The position numbers and the translations under genes are program-made. From Pyricularia pennisetigena (taxonomy: Eukaryota; Ascomycota; Sordariomycetes; Magnaporthales; Pyriculariaceae): a DNA stretch of 64,000 bases. Under the pieces are notes generated by a model. That model had not been told where the DNA came from. It ran no database searches and worked only from the letters and a program-made list of their open reading frames with translations. Shown piece by piece: positions 11,701-22,902 of this stretch; position 1 is the stretch's first letter; each line of letters starts with the position of its first letter. Location: assembly GCF_004337985.1 (NCBI RefSeq), contig NW_021940919.1, forward strand, positions 124,001 through 188,000, given 5' to 3'.

Positions 11701-13090
11701 TCGCTGGCAAGATCTTCCCAAGTGGGCCACTCCCTTCGGCTTTGTGACTGATTGCCAGCCTCGATAAATCCCATGGTGTCGTCCAATTGGAACCCCCTTG
11801 TGCTGTAGCCAAGTTCTTCCCAGGAATTCATGATACCTGCCACTTCTTCCTCATTCAGTGGCATTGGTGCGTGGCCAGGCTTGCCTCTGTCACTATCACG
11901 GGGCAGCAAAATCATAATATTCTTTCCCTTCCAAGGCACCTTCTTCTTAAGTCTAGGTGTCGATGGGGCTGGCTGCTTCATCGGCGATTTCTTGGGGGTT
12001 TGCGGCAGCTTCTTTTCAAAAAGTGGACTATTGGCAACTCCGTTCGTCATGGTTGCCTCCGACAACTTTGGTGTTGATGGGGGGTCGGGTAGGGCCTTTT
12101 CTGTGACGCTTGTAGCCATCGACCCCTCGGGGCCGATAGGTTCGCTTTCGGAAGCCATGGTTGCTGACGTGACTCTGGAGAGGTGATGCACGTCTGCTTG
12201 TTTCAAGGTCTCGTTACTAGACCGTGTTCTCGGATACTTCTGGTGTGTTCTCGGAAAACGGGGCGCACTCGTTGTGGCCCTAGGTGTCTTCAAATCGCTT
12301 TCGTCAAACCACGCAGCTTCCTCCCCAGAGATAGATCCGCTCAGTGAAGAGTTCTCGCTATCTCCGGCACCGTCACTGAGCCAGTGTCGTGCTTCGGCAC
12401 TTCCGTCACCTGCTGCGGTGTGTTGGCGTATCCAGTCTTCTGTGAGACCTCTCGCTGGTCGACGAGCTCTGTTGGCAAGGATAGCAGCACTCACGAAAGA
12501 CGGTTGGTTCTGTTCCGTGGGAGACTCCTCCGTGAAGGATGGTGGCAGTCTTAGGAATGGTGTCTGGATCTCCAAGTGATGTCCAGGTGAGGAATCTGCC
12601 GAAGACGCGCTGCTCAGACTGCTCAGACGGTCTGAATTCTCAGATTTGGGATACGGGGAGCCCCAGCTTGCGGTCACGTAATTTCTGTCTTCACCCCTGC
12701 TGCCCGGCGGTGTCCTCAGCAGTAGCTGTACACGGTCTGGCAGCCGTGGTGCTTGAAGAGGTGGTAGGATGGGGGAAGCGTCGCCGTCAGCGGTTGAGGT
12801 GGTCGATACGGCAGGTGATCTCGGCGAGGACGAGGGGACGGCCCTATTGTCTCTCGTGTTGTCCTGGGCTGTAGCTCCAGGAGGAGACTGTATCTTTGGC
12901 GAAGACAGTTTTGACTGGGGCTGCAGGACAAGGCAAGCGTGTCAGATCCTGATGACTATTGTGTGCTCATCCGTCACAGGCAGAGCAATGGGTAGGATGC
13001 ATTGGAATTGCACTCGAGGGTTTCCAACGGGCAAGAGGCAGGTAGAAACAAGCACAGCACAAAAGGGGCAGTCAAAAGCTGTAACTCACC
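5771..13090 (-). CDS. Very large coiled-coil protein (5' end incomplete)
   Basis: Exons on the minus strand: an upstream piece ending at 13090, then 12920-11657, then 11586-5771. Intron 11587-11656 (GTGAGT to CCCAG) joins PDLN to AWKSYVEELQ in frame. Intron 12921-13089 (GTGAGT to CTGCAG, branch CTGAC) joins ALNLGT to PQSKLSS. The two main exons alone encode 2359 aa. No in-frame ATG exists between 12942 and the conserved start of the second block, so the true start lies in an exon above about 13125. Conserved blocks include RTPPGSRGEDRNYVTASWG and WEELGYSTRGF near the N-terminus and KLRALGVSFGDE at the splice. The middle is disordered, with phenylalanine-glycine-like patches. Then come about 600 residues of heptad-rich coiled coil and a conserved C-terminal block (EIVWLRELLAVRHSDLQDVI). 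Fungal relatives are usually labelled myosin-like or chromosome-segregation-ATPase-like; I believe the C-terminal block is the DUF7603 type, unchecked. No motor domain is visible, so a scaffold role is the safest inference. Confidence 0.85.
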
Positions 13091-13146
13091 GTACCGAGAT
13101 TCAGTGCAGGCGAAGCTAGAATCGCCTGCAGCTGGATCTCAATTCA

Positions 13147-14752
13147 CGCGTCGTTACAAACCTGGAACACCAACAATCCTGACCGACGACCCTACAGAAG
13201 GTCTAGGTAGGTCAAATGTTTCTGTGTGTTCTGGTTGGTGGCCAGATTGGCAGGCCGTAACGCTTGAGTCGGCAAAAATGGAAGATCCTGGGTCGCGGCA
13301 ATGGGGTGCAGGCAGGCAAGAAATAAGGCATTAAAGGAGTGACATTAGAAATGTATAACAAAAAACCTCGGGACCATCGAAGACATGAGGTCTTCAGCTG
13401 GCAGTACCTCCTCGTCGAAAGAAACAGAGGAAAAAACGTCAGCTGCCAGTCGAATCTTCAAGAATCCGAACGTCGGGTCTTGAGGCTGACGAGTGTCGTC
13501 TACGAGCGACGCGAAGGACAAAAAAAAGGGCTTGTTCGAGTGAGGTGGCCAAGATGAATGAACCCCGTCGAGCATTGAGAGCCCAGCATCGTTATTTTCC
13601 AGCGAACACGTTAAACAGCTCCCTGCAGATTTGGCATGGCCCCACTTGCAGGCACGTTGTGGACACCCTTTCAGTGCAATTCATTTTGTCCCCAAATTTC
13701 GCGCTCATTACCGTGCGGGCGTTTGATGGCCGCCGAGTCCCAAAGGCGCCCCGTTCAACCCCTTTTGATTTATATTATCCCCATGCGCTGTTCTAAAATG
13801 TCTGGATATTGACTGCTGTTGATGAAGTGTGTGTCTGGCTCACTGGTTGGAAAAGTTTTTGTCTTGGGCGCAACTGGGAAGACCAGTGGCTGCCGATTTT
13901 GCTGTATCTTTTTTTTTTTTTTTTTTTTTTTTTTCCCCTGGTTCCGGTTGTTGACGTGTCTTACGTGTCTCTCTGTCCCGCTGACTTTTCTTCTCCCAAC
14001 TTCTGTTACCCTCTCAAAATAAACTCCATCGCAATCCCACATGCTCGCTCCAATCGCGTCCCCCTGCAGATTCCCGCAACCAATTGGCAAGTCGTAGAGG
14101 CATGGTCCCGGTCAGTCCCCCAGGGTCCTGTGGACGAACCCTTTTAAGCCCAGAAGCCCTCAATTCAATTGGCGTCCACTACGACAGCGACGTGGTTCCA
14201 CACCATCGGTACGAATTTGTGAGTGCACGGCATCACGGCGCTGCGTCGTTTTAAAATCGTGTCGAACCTTGGAGGAAACGGCCATTACCACACAAGTGCA
14301 ACGGTCGGGGCGCGATCTCTGTTCGTTTTCTACATTGTCACATCATTTTCCAGCTCTTCCTTGGGTCTAGCTGTTTCTGGCTAAGCCTAGCCTATTTATC
14401 TGACAATGTACCTAGGTAGTCTAAACTCTTGACGTTTCCTGACTGCTGTACACGCAACGTCGACTTAAGGTCAAAAGAGAACAATAACTTATTATAAAGT
14501 GGGGTATTTTACATGAAATGAATATTGGAATGTTTTTTGAACAAAACTCTCAGTCAGGCAACAATGTCCGTCCGGCGCTGCAAAATGCCGCTTGCTTTCA
14601 ATACGTTTATATCGTAACCTCCCAAAGAAAAGAAATAATAATAGTAACAATCCCTTCGCATTGAAAGGATCATCCTGCGACTTGGCCTGCAAACGAGAAG
14701 TTTACATCCGGCAGGCACAGCTGAAGCATGGGAGACACCGCGCCGCTCTGTC
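13147..14752. other. Intergenic region; probable leader and promoter of the coiled-coil gene
   Basis: Likely contains the missing first exon(s) and promoter of the minus-strand coiled-coil gene. Holds a T-run at 13909-13934. No other gene is supported; short open frames lack ATG starts or family features. Confidence 0.5.
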
Positions 14753-15388
14753 TCACAAGTCACAGAAAAAGTCGAACTCTGCGTTGGAGCTTACCAGTGC
14801 GTTGAAGGCTGTCTGTGTTGCCGATGCCGCTGCCGCCTTGCACTCGGTGTTTTGCTTGTCGCATTCGCTTACGGGCGCCTCGATCTTCTTGCTGTTTGAC
14901 AGCTCAGCACATGCATTCTTTTGGTTGTCGCAGGACCTGTCAGCCGCGGATTTAAAGTCGGTCTGTATCGGCAAGTCATCGTTCTCAGTCAGCCACATCC
15001 GCAGGAAAGAAGTAAACTTTTCAATCATGCATGATTGGTACGCAATACAGAAAAGCCTTACAAAAGTATCCCCGCCTACTTGGAAAGGCCTCTTCTCGTC
15101 ATTGGACTGCGTTATCTATTTCAAAAGACGGCAAAAGTCAGCCACAGATCATCGAGATCTTATCGCGTTTCCATGCATGCCATGACTACATTCGCATATT
15201 CGCCTTACCTCCTGTGCTTTAGCGCCGCCTAACGCCTTGTCAAAAACCTGTAGCGCTCTCGCCTGTTGCCGTGGGTAGATGACGCCCATTCTGAAGTCAC
15301 CTCCGGCTAGGTGTAATGATGCTGCGAGAGCTCCTGCGACCAGCGCCATGAGAACTGCTGTGGCAGACACGAGTCGAGTGGCGAACAT
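14753..15388 (-). CDS. Small secreted protein with CDNQ/CDKQ cysteine motifs
   Basis: Two exons, 15388-15209 and 14962-14753, with intron 14963-15208 (GTAAGG to ATACAG, branch CTGAC, phase 0). The product is about 129 aa. Residues 1-23 form a signal peptide (LMALVAGALAA). The mature part has the pattern CDNQKNACAE then CDKQNTECKAA, a two-pair cysteine arrangement common in small secreted proteins of Sordariomycetes, and ends FDFFCDL. The start is the ATG at 15388; joining at the intron yields AKAQETDFKSAADRSC, which matches the usual spacing before the first cysteine. A GTAAGC at the final third (minus strand, near 14792) could act as a further donor and replace the last residues, but the FDFFC ending looks natural. 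Function unknown. Secretion is inferred from the signal peptide; an effector or wall role is possible but not shown. Confidence 0.75.
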
Positions 15389-16430
15389 GGTTTGATGGTG
15401 TTTATCGTGACTCTCAGGGGTTTTTTTTTCGTTCGGTTCGTTTCGAGTAATCGTGTCTCGAGATGCGTTCGTTGGGCAGGTAGCAACTATTGTTCGCAGT
15501 CGAAAAAAAACCCGCCAAAAAGAACCGTCGCATACAGATTCGCTTCAAATGCTTTAAAAAGAAACGCCTTTGGACGATGAAGTTGTGTATACCAAACCAG
15601 TGGTAGCGAGAGTGTGGAATTGTGAGTGAATGTCGAACGCTGCCATCCAAAGATTCCCTTCCTTTCGTCTGAATCACTCCACCACATGAAACGAACTTGA
15701 GACCGTGCCGAGTAGAAGGGCCCAAGTTTTTCCGGTAGTCACGGGATTTCTCTTTGGCAAGCTACGAATTGATGAGAGCGGGTTTTCATTTATAGTCAAT
15801 TCTTCTATGGTTTGAAGTTAGAATGAAAAGCCGTAAACCGTGACGGTTGATATTAAATGAATAACAATGAAAAAGGGCACATGCAACACACCCAACTCGT
15901 TCATACTCGCGCAATGAAGACCCTCCGACAGTCGTTGCTTATGGATGTGCCACTGTCGTTCAATCCACCTGGTCCCAGGCATCCAGAGACATGTATGAAA
16001 TAGATGGTTAACATGAAAACAAATCCAGTGCGTTCAAAGCCGAACGATTTGAGCACACGCGCCGCATGAGCAATTTTCCAGACTGTCTGTAAGGGACTAG
16101 ACCCATAAATTCTTAGAAGGAAAAGATGTACACCGAAGCTATTCTCGCCATTTAAACAGATTATGAAAAGTAAAATGCCCCGCGATGCTGCCGCCACCAT
16201 GCAAACTAGAATACGAGAGCATCAACTCTCTGTTGTAGGGTTCTGACTTATAAATCGGCGTTTATCGACAATGAGAGGTGATGAAATGAGCTCCAGTAAA
16301 AATCCTATACACAGGGTATCGTATCATTTCACCTGTTGGTAGTCATTCGGCCGAAACACTGCCGTTTCTGATTGTTAACCTTTCCGCGATGGCAGTGCTT
16401 GCTGCCAATCGCGCGTCAATGGCTTTTTTT
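15389..16430. other. Intergenic region
   Basis: Promoter of the small secreted-protein gene and 3' flank of the next minus-strand gene. A 99-codon frame on the minus strand (15901-16200) begins with ATG but shows no coding signature. Nothing else seen. Confidence 0.55.
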
Positions 16431-17204
16431 TTAAAAATTGGAGGCCGTGTTGACGTGAGTGGGTGCGTGGTAGCTCTCGAGAGTGCTTTGGAAGGGCGTA
16501 CGGCTGTTGGTAGAACCAGCAGTCGGTTCGGGCTTCTCAGCGACGTTGTACGCAGAGGTTCCGAAAGAGTTGTCCACTTCCTCCTGGTTCTTTTTGCGAC
16601 CCCAGACACGCCAGGCCACCAGACCAATAACGGCCAAGACGATGGCACCACCGACACCACCAACTACAGCTCCAATAATAGTGTTGCGCTGCTTCTCGTC
16701 CATACCCTTGTTGTCGTTATTGCCAGAGCTGGGCACAGTGGTTTCCTGGACGATCTGACTGGTCTGGGTGGAAATCGAGCCATCGCTGTTGGTGGTGGTG
16801 ATGACAGTGGTTATGGTAGTTCTTGATGTGCTTGAGCTCTCCGCTGGGGGCGGTGTCGTATTTTGAGACGTTGTGGATGTCGCCGACGTCGGAGTAGGCG
16901 TAGTTGGACCAGGTGTTGTCGGCGAGGGTTGTGGGTTAGGATTGGGAGTAGTCGGGGCAGGAGGTGTCGTCGTCTCGCGGCTACTTGATGACGAAGTCGT
17001 TGAGCTTGGCGTGGTCCTAGGCGTGGTGGTAGACGGAGACCTTTGTGAGCTCGACGAAGAACTGGGGTCCGACCCGGATTGCCTCTTGACGATCTCATGC
17101 ATTTGTGGTATCCTCAGCGCCTGAGGACCAGCAATAGATGCATGGGCGACAGAGAATGTTGTCAAGGCCACCGCCAGGACCTGAAGAAGTTGCGTGGAAT
17201 GCAT
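16431..17204 (-). CDS. Ser/Thr-rich single-pass membrane protein, wall-sensor-like
   Basis: Single exon, 257 aa. A signal peptide covers residues 1-22 and a dibasic KR lies at 40-41. A long Ser/Thr/Pro-rich stretch (about 43-160) should be heavily O-mannosylated. One membrane span follows (about 175-200, IIGAVVGGVGGAIVLAVIGL) with a basic GRKK anchor and a 55-residue cytoplasmic tail. This layout is that of Mid2/Wsc-type cell-wall stress sensors and related fungal surface proteins, in which the mannosylated rod reports wall stress to Rho1 signalling. No WSC cysteine domain is present, so it is closer to the Mid2 type by architecture. Sequence identity to Mid2 is not claimed. The neighbour upstream on the same strand is also a secreted protein, but the two are separate transcription units. 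Confidence 0.8.
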   Translation of the reverse strand: MHSTQLLQVLAVALTTFSVAHASIAGPQALRIPQMHEIVKRQSGSDPSSSSSSQRSPSTTTPRTTPSSTTSSSSSRETTTPPAPTTPNPNPQPSPTTPGPTTPTPTSATSTTSQNTTPPPAESSSTSRTTITTVITTTNSDGSISTQTSQIVQETTVPSSGNNDNKGMDEKQRNTIIGAVVGGVGGAIVLAVIGLVAWRVWGRKKNQEEVDNSFGTSAYNVAEKPEPTAGSTNSRTPFQSTLESYHAPTHVNTASNF

Positions 17205-20102
17205 GATGTCCGACTTTAGGCTTGTTTGAACGAGGGAACAAGTCTATCAAGAGGAGTGTCGCAAAAGCCAAGTTTACGACGGCTAAGGTACACAGTCCGT
17301 GACCGTCAGATCAGATTGACTGAGTAGCTGTCGATCTTGGTTAAACGGCTAGTCTCCCGTGACGCAGCAGGCCGAAGTTTCGATCTTCTTGTTGGTGATT
17401 GACTGTGAAGCGACTGGATAAATCGATCACAGCTCGCCTGCTGTTGTCAATATACAGGAAATCGTAAGAATTAAATGGCAGCTGTAGCAATAATGGCCAC
17501 AGCAGTGATGACAGATGAAAAGGAATAACGAGTGGAATGGACGGCGATCCGTAGCGAGCGAAGGGCTGTCCTGGAAGTAATATGAGCCTGGAAAAGTTGA
17601 AATGACCCAGAAGCGTTGCTTTTGGTGTGGGAGGTGTGGTGTGGGGCCTGCGTTGCCCGTGGCTCCGTAGGCTCGTGGTATGCGTGACCGTTCAGTAACC
17701 TCTCACAGTGCAGAATTGAGTAGTCCTCGTATTCAGTCCTAGAATCAAGGCCCATCAGCCCAGGAACGGCCGAATGTTTGTCTCCACTGGCCGTTCAATT
17801 TTTGGGCCCCTTTACGTTACCAAGCACCGTTTAAGGTACCACCAAACCACAAGGCACAGCCCTTTTCTTCATATCCGACTTTGCCGCCTTTCGTGCAGGA
17901 CTTGAGAGCAGCAAAGAGACACACGAATAACACCGTTTTAACACCTCTTGCATCGCGTATGAGAAATCAGACTGACAAATATCATGTTTTTGTTTTTATG
18001 CTATATGGAAGTATTATTATCATCATCGCTCAAATCAAGGCCCTCATTTTCAATGGGGTTGATGGGTTTTACGGCTTTTCACATGGCCAGAGTGCAAAAC
18101 GGATAGAAAGAAAAATCTACATGGGGATAGCATTGGGCTTACTTCACCGCAATCAGCATGACTGAAGTCATTCAGCTCAAGAGGTGCAGGAAGACGGCCT
18201 CTGTAACACCCGCGCCAGTCAGTTAGCTCAATGCCGGCGCCTACCATCTTTATGCGGTCTGGGCATCGGACACAACTGTGCCTCGCCTCAGTGATGCATC
18301 CGTTCCACTGAAGAGACTTCCTTGTCCGCCGCTCACAGATATTCAAGACTCGTCCAAATCCCTCGGTTTGTCTTGGAAGCTGGGCCTTTTGGTCGAAAAT
18401 CCGGACTAACAAGTCAAAAGGGGTTGGTTGGATTAGCTTTAATTAACGAGAAATGACCAACTAACAGGACCTTGCTACACCAATGTGAAAGCGCTAGCCT
18501 TGAGCTACTCGTAGCGCAATGTGGCACGATGTTTAACCCTTGGAAGGAATATGAAGGCGCAAGAGGAGTACGAATCCCAGATTGGAAGGGAGATGGGCAC
18601 ACAGGTTCTCGATGAGTTGTTCAACAGTCTTAGCAAAACGGGATTCACAATCGAGGAAAACGGTCTACCCACATCCTTCCGTTAGGTGACCAAGCCGTAG
18701 CCCTGACCTGGTCCTACATCATGTAATGATCCGCTCCATGTCAAGTGACAAACGAATAATTAGCACTGTAGTAAACAGAACAGCAGTCAAGACAAGTGAA
18801 TTAATTAATTCATCTAGCTTTCTACTTTCTACATATGCGGTAACTGCATCGTCTCCGGTTTGTTGCTTTTGAAGCTTGTTACTTGCGACTCTATTGTGCA
18901 TCGGTTCGGAAACTGACCAAAATTGGTGCTAGTGCACGCCACCTCCAAGGATAGGGCGCAGGGCCGACATCACTTGGGGCACTGCAATAAGCGCGCTGAT
19001 GCAACATGAAAGTGGTTGCTCAATGATCAACTGCCGGCTTTGTACGTCCACAGTCAAGTGTACCAAACTAGTGCACTGGGGGCTGGTCGGGTAATGAATG
19101 CATTAGCTGCTCTGTGTACAGTGCTCTGAGGTATGAAGTCGGCGCCCAGCAGGGTAGCGGCCTCGCTATTTCGGTAACAAGCTAAACGGCAAGTCGACCA
19201 TTGCTACTCATTTACGGCAAGGAATGAATGGGGCTTGAACCCTGGAAGGGAAAAAAAAAAAAACGGCGCGACTATTGTGTCTATTTGCGTGGTACGGTGT
19301 AAGGATAGCTTGCGGACAATGGCAATATTGGACAACAAAGATTCCGGGCCAGTTCCCACCCATTGCCAAGTAAGTAGATTAGGGGTTCGTCGAGGGTCGG
19401 GCTGCAAAAGGGTCTGCGATCTTCATCAATTCTGCCGTTTTCCATTTGCACATTCGGACATACTGTTTCAATGTAGAAAACTTCCGTCATTCAGCCCACC
19501 AGTATAGTGGAATATTGACGTGGACTCCATCGTTCAGAAAACAGGTTTTGTTCGGGGGAGGGTTTGCTGATCTATCCAATCTTATTTTTGGCCACAACCA
19601 AGCATTCGCATATTGGGGTCAGCAAGGAGAAGCCAGGGACTTTATCAATGCAGTCGGGGTGGTACGGGTTTTCGCGATTGTCAGATCTGACAGGTACAGT
19701 ATGACTGACAAAAGTCACAGGTGTTACATCATCGCCTACTATAGTAAGCAGGCTGATTTTCGAAAACTGAAAATACTCAGTGCTGCCTCCATAAAAGTCT
19801 GAGCCATCCTGAGCCAGACTAAGGGACTGTTGCCTGTAACAATCCATCCATAGGAGGGGCTCTCACGGGATTGAATAATGTCGGTACCTTGATTTGGATC
19901 GCCACACTTCTGCTGTGGCTGAAACTGGATCTGAGGTGGCTGTGTTGTGCACCAATGAGAATCATCGCGCGGAGAAGACGTCACAGTGAAACTGTCGTAA
20001 GGGCGGATTGAGTAACAAACTCCAAGGCGATAACCTCATCTTCAAAGTGAACTCGTCACGGTGCAAAGGACTGGATAATTTAATTCAACTTTTTTTTTCA
20101 AA
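17205..20102. other. Gene-poor intergenic region, 2.9 kb
   Basis: No supported gene. A 94-codon minus-strand frame (17471-17755) starts with ATG and ends in a hydrophobic stretch but has no other support. A cysteine-bearing minus-strand frame (18050-18412) lacks an ATG. A sequence resembling a tRNA B-box occurs near 19234 but no tRNA fold can be built around it. Confidence 0.5.
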
Positions 20103-20684
20103 ATGGCTCGCAAAGCACCAAACTACAAGTTATGGTTCAAGATGATTCTTGGGTGAGAAAATCTCTTCATTTGTTGCGACACTGCAATATCATCGGAACG
20201 AATTAGCTAACCTGGTTGAACTGCGAAGCGGCGCTGGCATTGCAGTCGGAGGCCCAGCCTTGGTTATGTATCTTTCACCGACTGAAGAGGAGCTCTTCAA
20301 GAGGTATAACCCAGATCTGCAAAGGAGGGCCCTCGAGAGCCGGTATGAGCGGCAGAAGGAGTACGATGACTTTGTCACGGAACTCAAAAAATCCGCCAAG
20401 TCCGATAAGAACAGTGAGTTGGACCAAAAAGCCATAACGTAGAGAGATGAGCATGCTTCGTCTTGTGAGGGCTCTATTACTAGCGGCCTGGATCACTGAC
20501 CCGGAAACGCTCGTCGTTCAAAACAGTCTGGATCACTCAGCAGATCGAGGCAGAAAAGAAGGAAAAACTTGCCAGACAGATGGCGAGCGCGAATGCAGCA
20601 GCTGAGCATGCAAGGATGCAACAAGAAGAGCACGAAAGGGTTGAGCAGATGAGGAGAGAGGCCGGATTACCGCCCTCTAGGTAG
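20103..20684 (+). CDS. CBP4: Cytochrome b assembly factor Cbp4
   Basis: Cbp4 is a small mitochondrial inner-membrane protein that binds newly made cytochrome b and helps assemble complex III. Exons 20103-20152, 20229-20413 and 20527-20684 give 130 aa. Intron 1 (20153-20228, GTGAGA to GCGAAG, branch CTAAC) and intron 2 (20414-20526, GTGAGT to AACAG, branch CTGAC) restore the family sequence. Diagnostic parts are the N-terminus [18 protein letters not shown], a hydrophobic span (about 17-36), the block [16 protein letters not shown] right after it, and [18 protein letters not shown]. The C-terminus is a charged alanine-rich helix ending GLPPSR. The acceptor of intron 1 is AAG rather than CAG/TAG. 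The start is fixed by the family's conserved first residues. EGD1 lies 830 bp downstream on the same strand. Confidence 0.93.
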
Positions 20685-21516
20685 CAGGGTCGCATTCTAT
20701 GTTTCTCAAAACCGATGTAAGATGATATGTGAGATACCGCAGGCATGGGCATTTGCCCTGGAAGGGTACATCGTGGAAAAGTAGTGTACGTGGATTAAAT
20801 AAACACTTGAGCAGGGAAGGCTTCCCTGATTCCTGTAACATAATGTAAATTTAAGATTTCTGCTCTGCGATTCTGATAAATTTTCACTGAACATTTGACA
20901 AGTGTGACTTGTCCATAAAACTCCATCAATTCTATTCATTGCAGTCTGCCTGAAAGACAATACGCGCGCGGTTGACACGATATGCTGGACCGGTGCGTGG
21001 GGCATTAGTCGGAGGACACAATCTGACTGGACCTGACAGAAGGCGGGGAGGGCCCGTGCTGCAGCTTCCATGCCAAGACATGTCGATGACCTTTCACGGA
21101 AAATGGATTTTGCACAAGCGAAAATTAGCTTGGCGGCGCACAAATTCACAGCGAGCTTTCGATACCCAAGTGAGCCACCACCTTGACCAGTGTAGAAAAG
21201 AAGCTATCAGACGGGCCCTATCCATCTTTTACAGGAGAGGATACCACAGGGTTTATGCAATAATTCGGGGTACGGTCCAATTTTCCTTTGGCGGGTTTTT
21301 TTTTTTTTTTTTGTTGCGGCCTGACATTTCGGCGGGACGTGCTGCAAAGCAAAGCAGACACACCACTGGGGGGGCAGGCCCTCCCGCAGACCTTTGTGAC
21401 CACAAGTTTTACTGATTATTGCAAGGGCCCCGCGAGACAGCCATCGATCTTTTCCGCCCACACCACGATTGTCCATATCCTCGCCCGCTCTTTCTAGAAA
21501 AAAGCAAATCGCAATC
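20685..21516. other. Intergenic region upstream of EGD1
   Basis: 3' flank of CBP4 and promoter of EGD1, with a T-run near 21297-21312 and a C-rich, CT-rich leader from about 21440. No gene seen. Confidence 0.6.
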
Positions 21517-22407
21517 ATGGCCGACGTCCAGGAGCGCCTCAAGAAGCTCGGTGCGAGCGCACGCATTGGTGAGTGGTGCCGTACAAATAGCCTGGAATGC
21601 GATGCGGTCAATATACTGACTCGGAGATTATAGGGTACGTTCTTGTCAACTTTCTTTTTTCCCAAGCCTCGATAGATCCTCGTGGGAAGACATTACGCTC
21701 TTGTGCGAACGACCAATGCCTGGCTTGTACGACAGGATAAAATGGTCGATTTTCAGTGCGGAAGACTGGCGGTGGATCTGGTGGAGATGAGGGGAAATAA
21801 TCCTTTGTGAGGGCAGCACGACAGACAACCCGACGGCTAACAAGTCGCCATATTGGCATTGCGATGATCTAGTGGCAAGGGAACTCCCCGGAGGAAGATG
21901 AAGCGCGCGCCCGCGCGGTCCGGTGGTGATGACAAGAAGCTCCAACAGACCCTCAAGAAGCTCAATGTCCAACCCATCCAGGCCATTGAGGAGGTGAACA
22001 TGTTCAAGAGCGACGGCAACGTTATCCACTTCGCTGCTCCTAAGGGTGAGATCAAAGCCTAGTTGACACCGCTGTAGCACGGCCTCCCTTTTGGTCACGA
22101 CCAAAGATGGTCTGCGTTGCGGCATACAACTTATAAAGCAACTCCGCTAACACATGAACCTGTTGCCACAGTCCACGCCGCTGTCCCCGCCAACACCTTC
22201 GCCATCTACGGCAACGGTGAGGACAAGGAGTTGACGGAGCTTGTCCCTGGCATTCTTAACCAGCTTGGCCCCGACTCGCTCGCCTCTCTCCGCAAGCTTG
22301 CCGAGAGCTACCAGAACATGCAGAAGGCCGACGGCGACAAGGAGGCTGATGATGACGACATCCCCGACCTTGTTGCTGGCGAGAACTTTGAGGACAAGGT
22401 CGAGTAA
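21517..22407 (+). CDS. EGD1: Nascent polypeptide-associated complex subunit beta (NAC-beta/BTF3)
   Basis: The beta subunit of the NAC heterodimer binds the ribosome near the exit tunnel and shields emerging chains. The model is four exons: 21517-21568, a single base at 21634, 21873-22045 and 22172-22407 (462 nt, 153 aa). Introns are 21569-21633 (GTGAGT to TATAG, branch ACTGAC), 21635-21872 (GTACGT to TCTAG, branch CTAAC) and 22046-22171 (GTGAGA to CACAG). Codon 18 (Gly, GGT) takes one base from each of the first three exons, giving the conserved [12 protein letters not shown] ribosome-binding motif. Skipping the one-base exon shifts the frame. Further landmarks are [13 protein letters not shown], the NAC core up to [19 protein letters not shown], and an acidic C-terminus ending in GENFEDKVE. 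Identity is very secure; the one-base exon is inferred from the sequence and needs RNA evidence. Confidence 0.93.
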
Positions 22408-22902
22408 GAAATAGACCACGGCCAACCCTCTTGACGTCAAATCAAAAAAATGAAAGCAACATACTTTTTTTTTCATGCGCGATATGGGTCACTTTTCTGG
22501 TGCTATTTTGGGCGGGGGCAACTGGCGTGTTCGGATCAATGGATTTATTGAGCAAGCAAAAGTCTCGGTTATCTTCTCTTTGAGGAGCGGAGCAAAGGCC
22601 AGGAATGACCTTACTCCTTGTGTCGTTCCGTCCTGACGACCCAGAAATAACAGAAACATGGAACCAGTCCTTGACATTAGTCTGCACTGGTAAGGCTGGT
22701 TGTTGCATGCCTTGTGATGTTGCCGCACAGAAGCCAGTACGGGTGTCTGCCGAACCCCTTGGATGCGCACTTTTATCAGTTCGTCAACTATCGTAACCAG
22801 GGCCAACCTCCTTTAGCACCATCTTTATTGGCGATGTAGCTGGATCAAATGAGCGCTCCCCAAATTGCGTCATGGGTTTTAGATATGGGTCGTGAGTACC
22901 TC
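22408..22902. other. Intergenic region between convergent genes
   Basis: 3' flanks of EGD1 and TAD1. A T-run lies near 22465-22473. No gene seen. Confidence 0.6.

Noticed and set aside
15901..16200. 99-codon minus-strand frame beginning with ATG
   Set aside because: No recognisable domain, composition unlike nearby genes, no splice extension.
17471..17755. 94-codon minus-strand frame with a hydrophobic end
   Set aside because: Could mimic a tail-anchored protein but has no other support; AT/GC composition is that of the flanking non-coding DNA.
18050..18412. Minus-strand frame with six cysteines and a possible short intron
   Set aside because: No ATG at the front and an in-frame stop just upstream; the possible 45-nt intron leads to an early stop.
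19225..19300. Possible tRNA gene (B-box-like GGTTCAAGCCC on the minus strand)
   Set aside because: No A-box at the right distance, no acceptor or anticodon stem, and a T-run interrupts the would-be gene.
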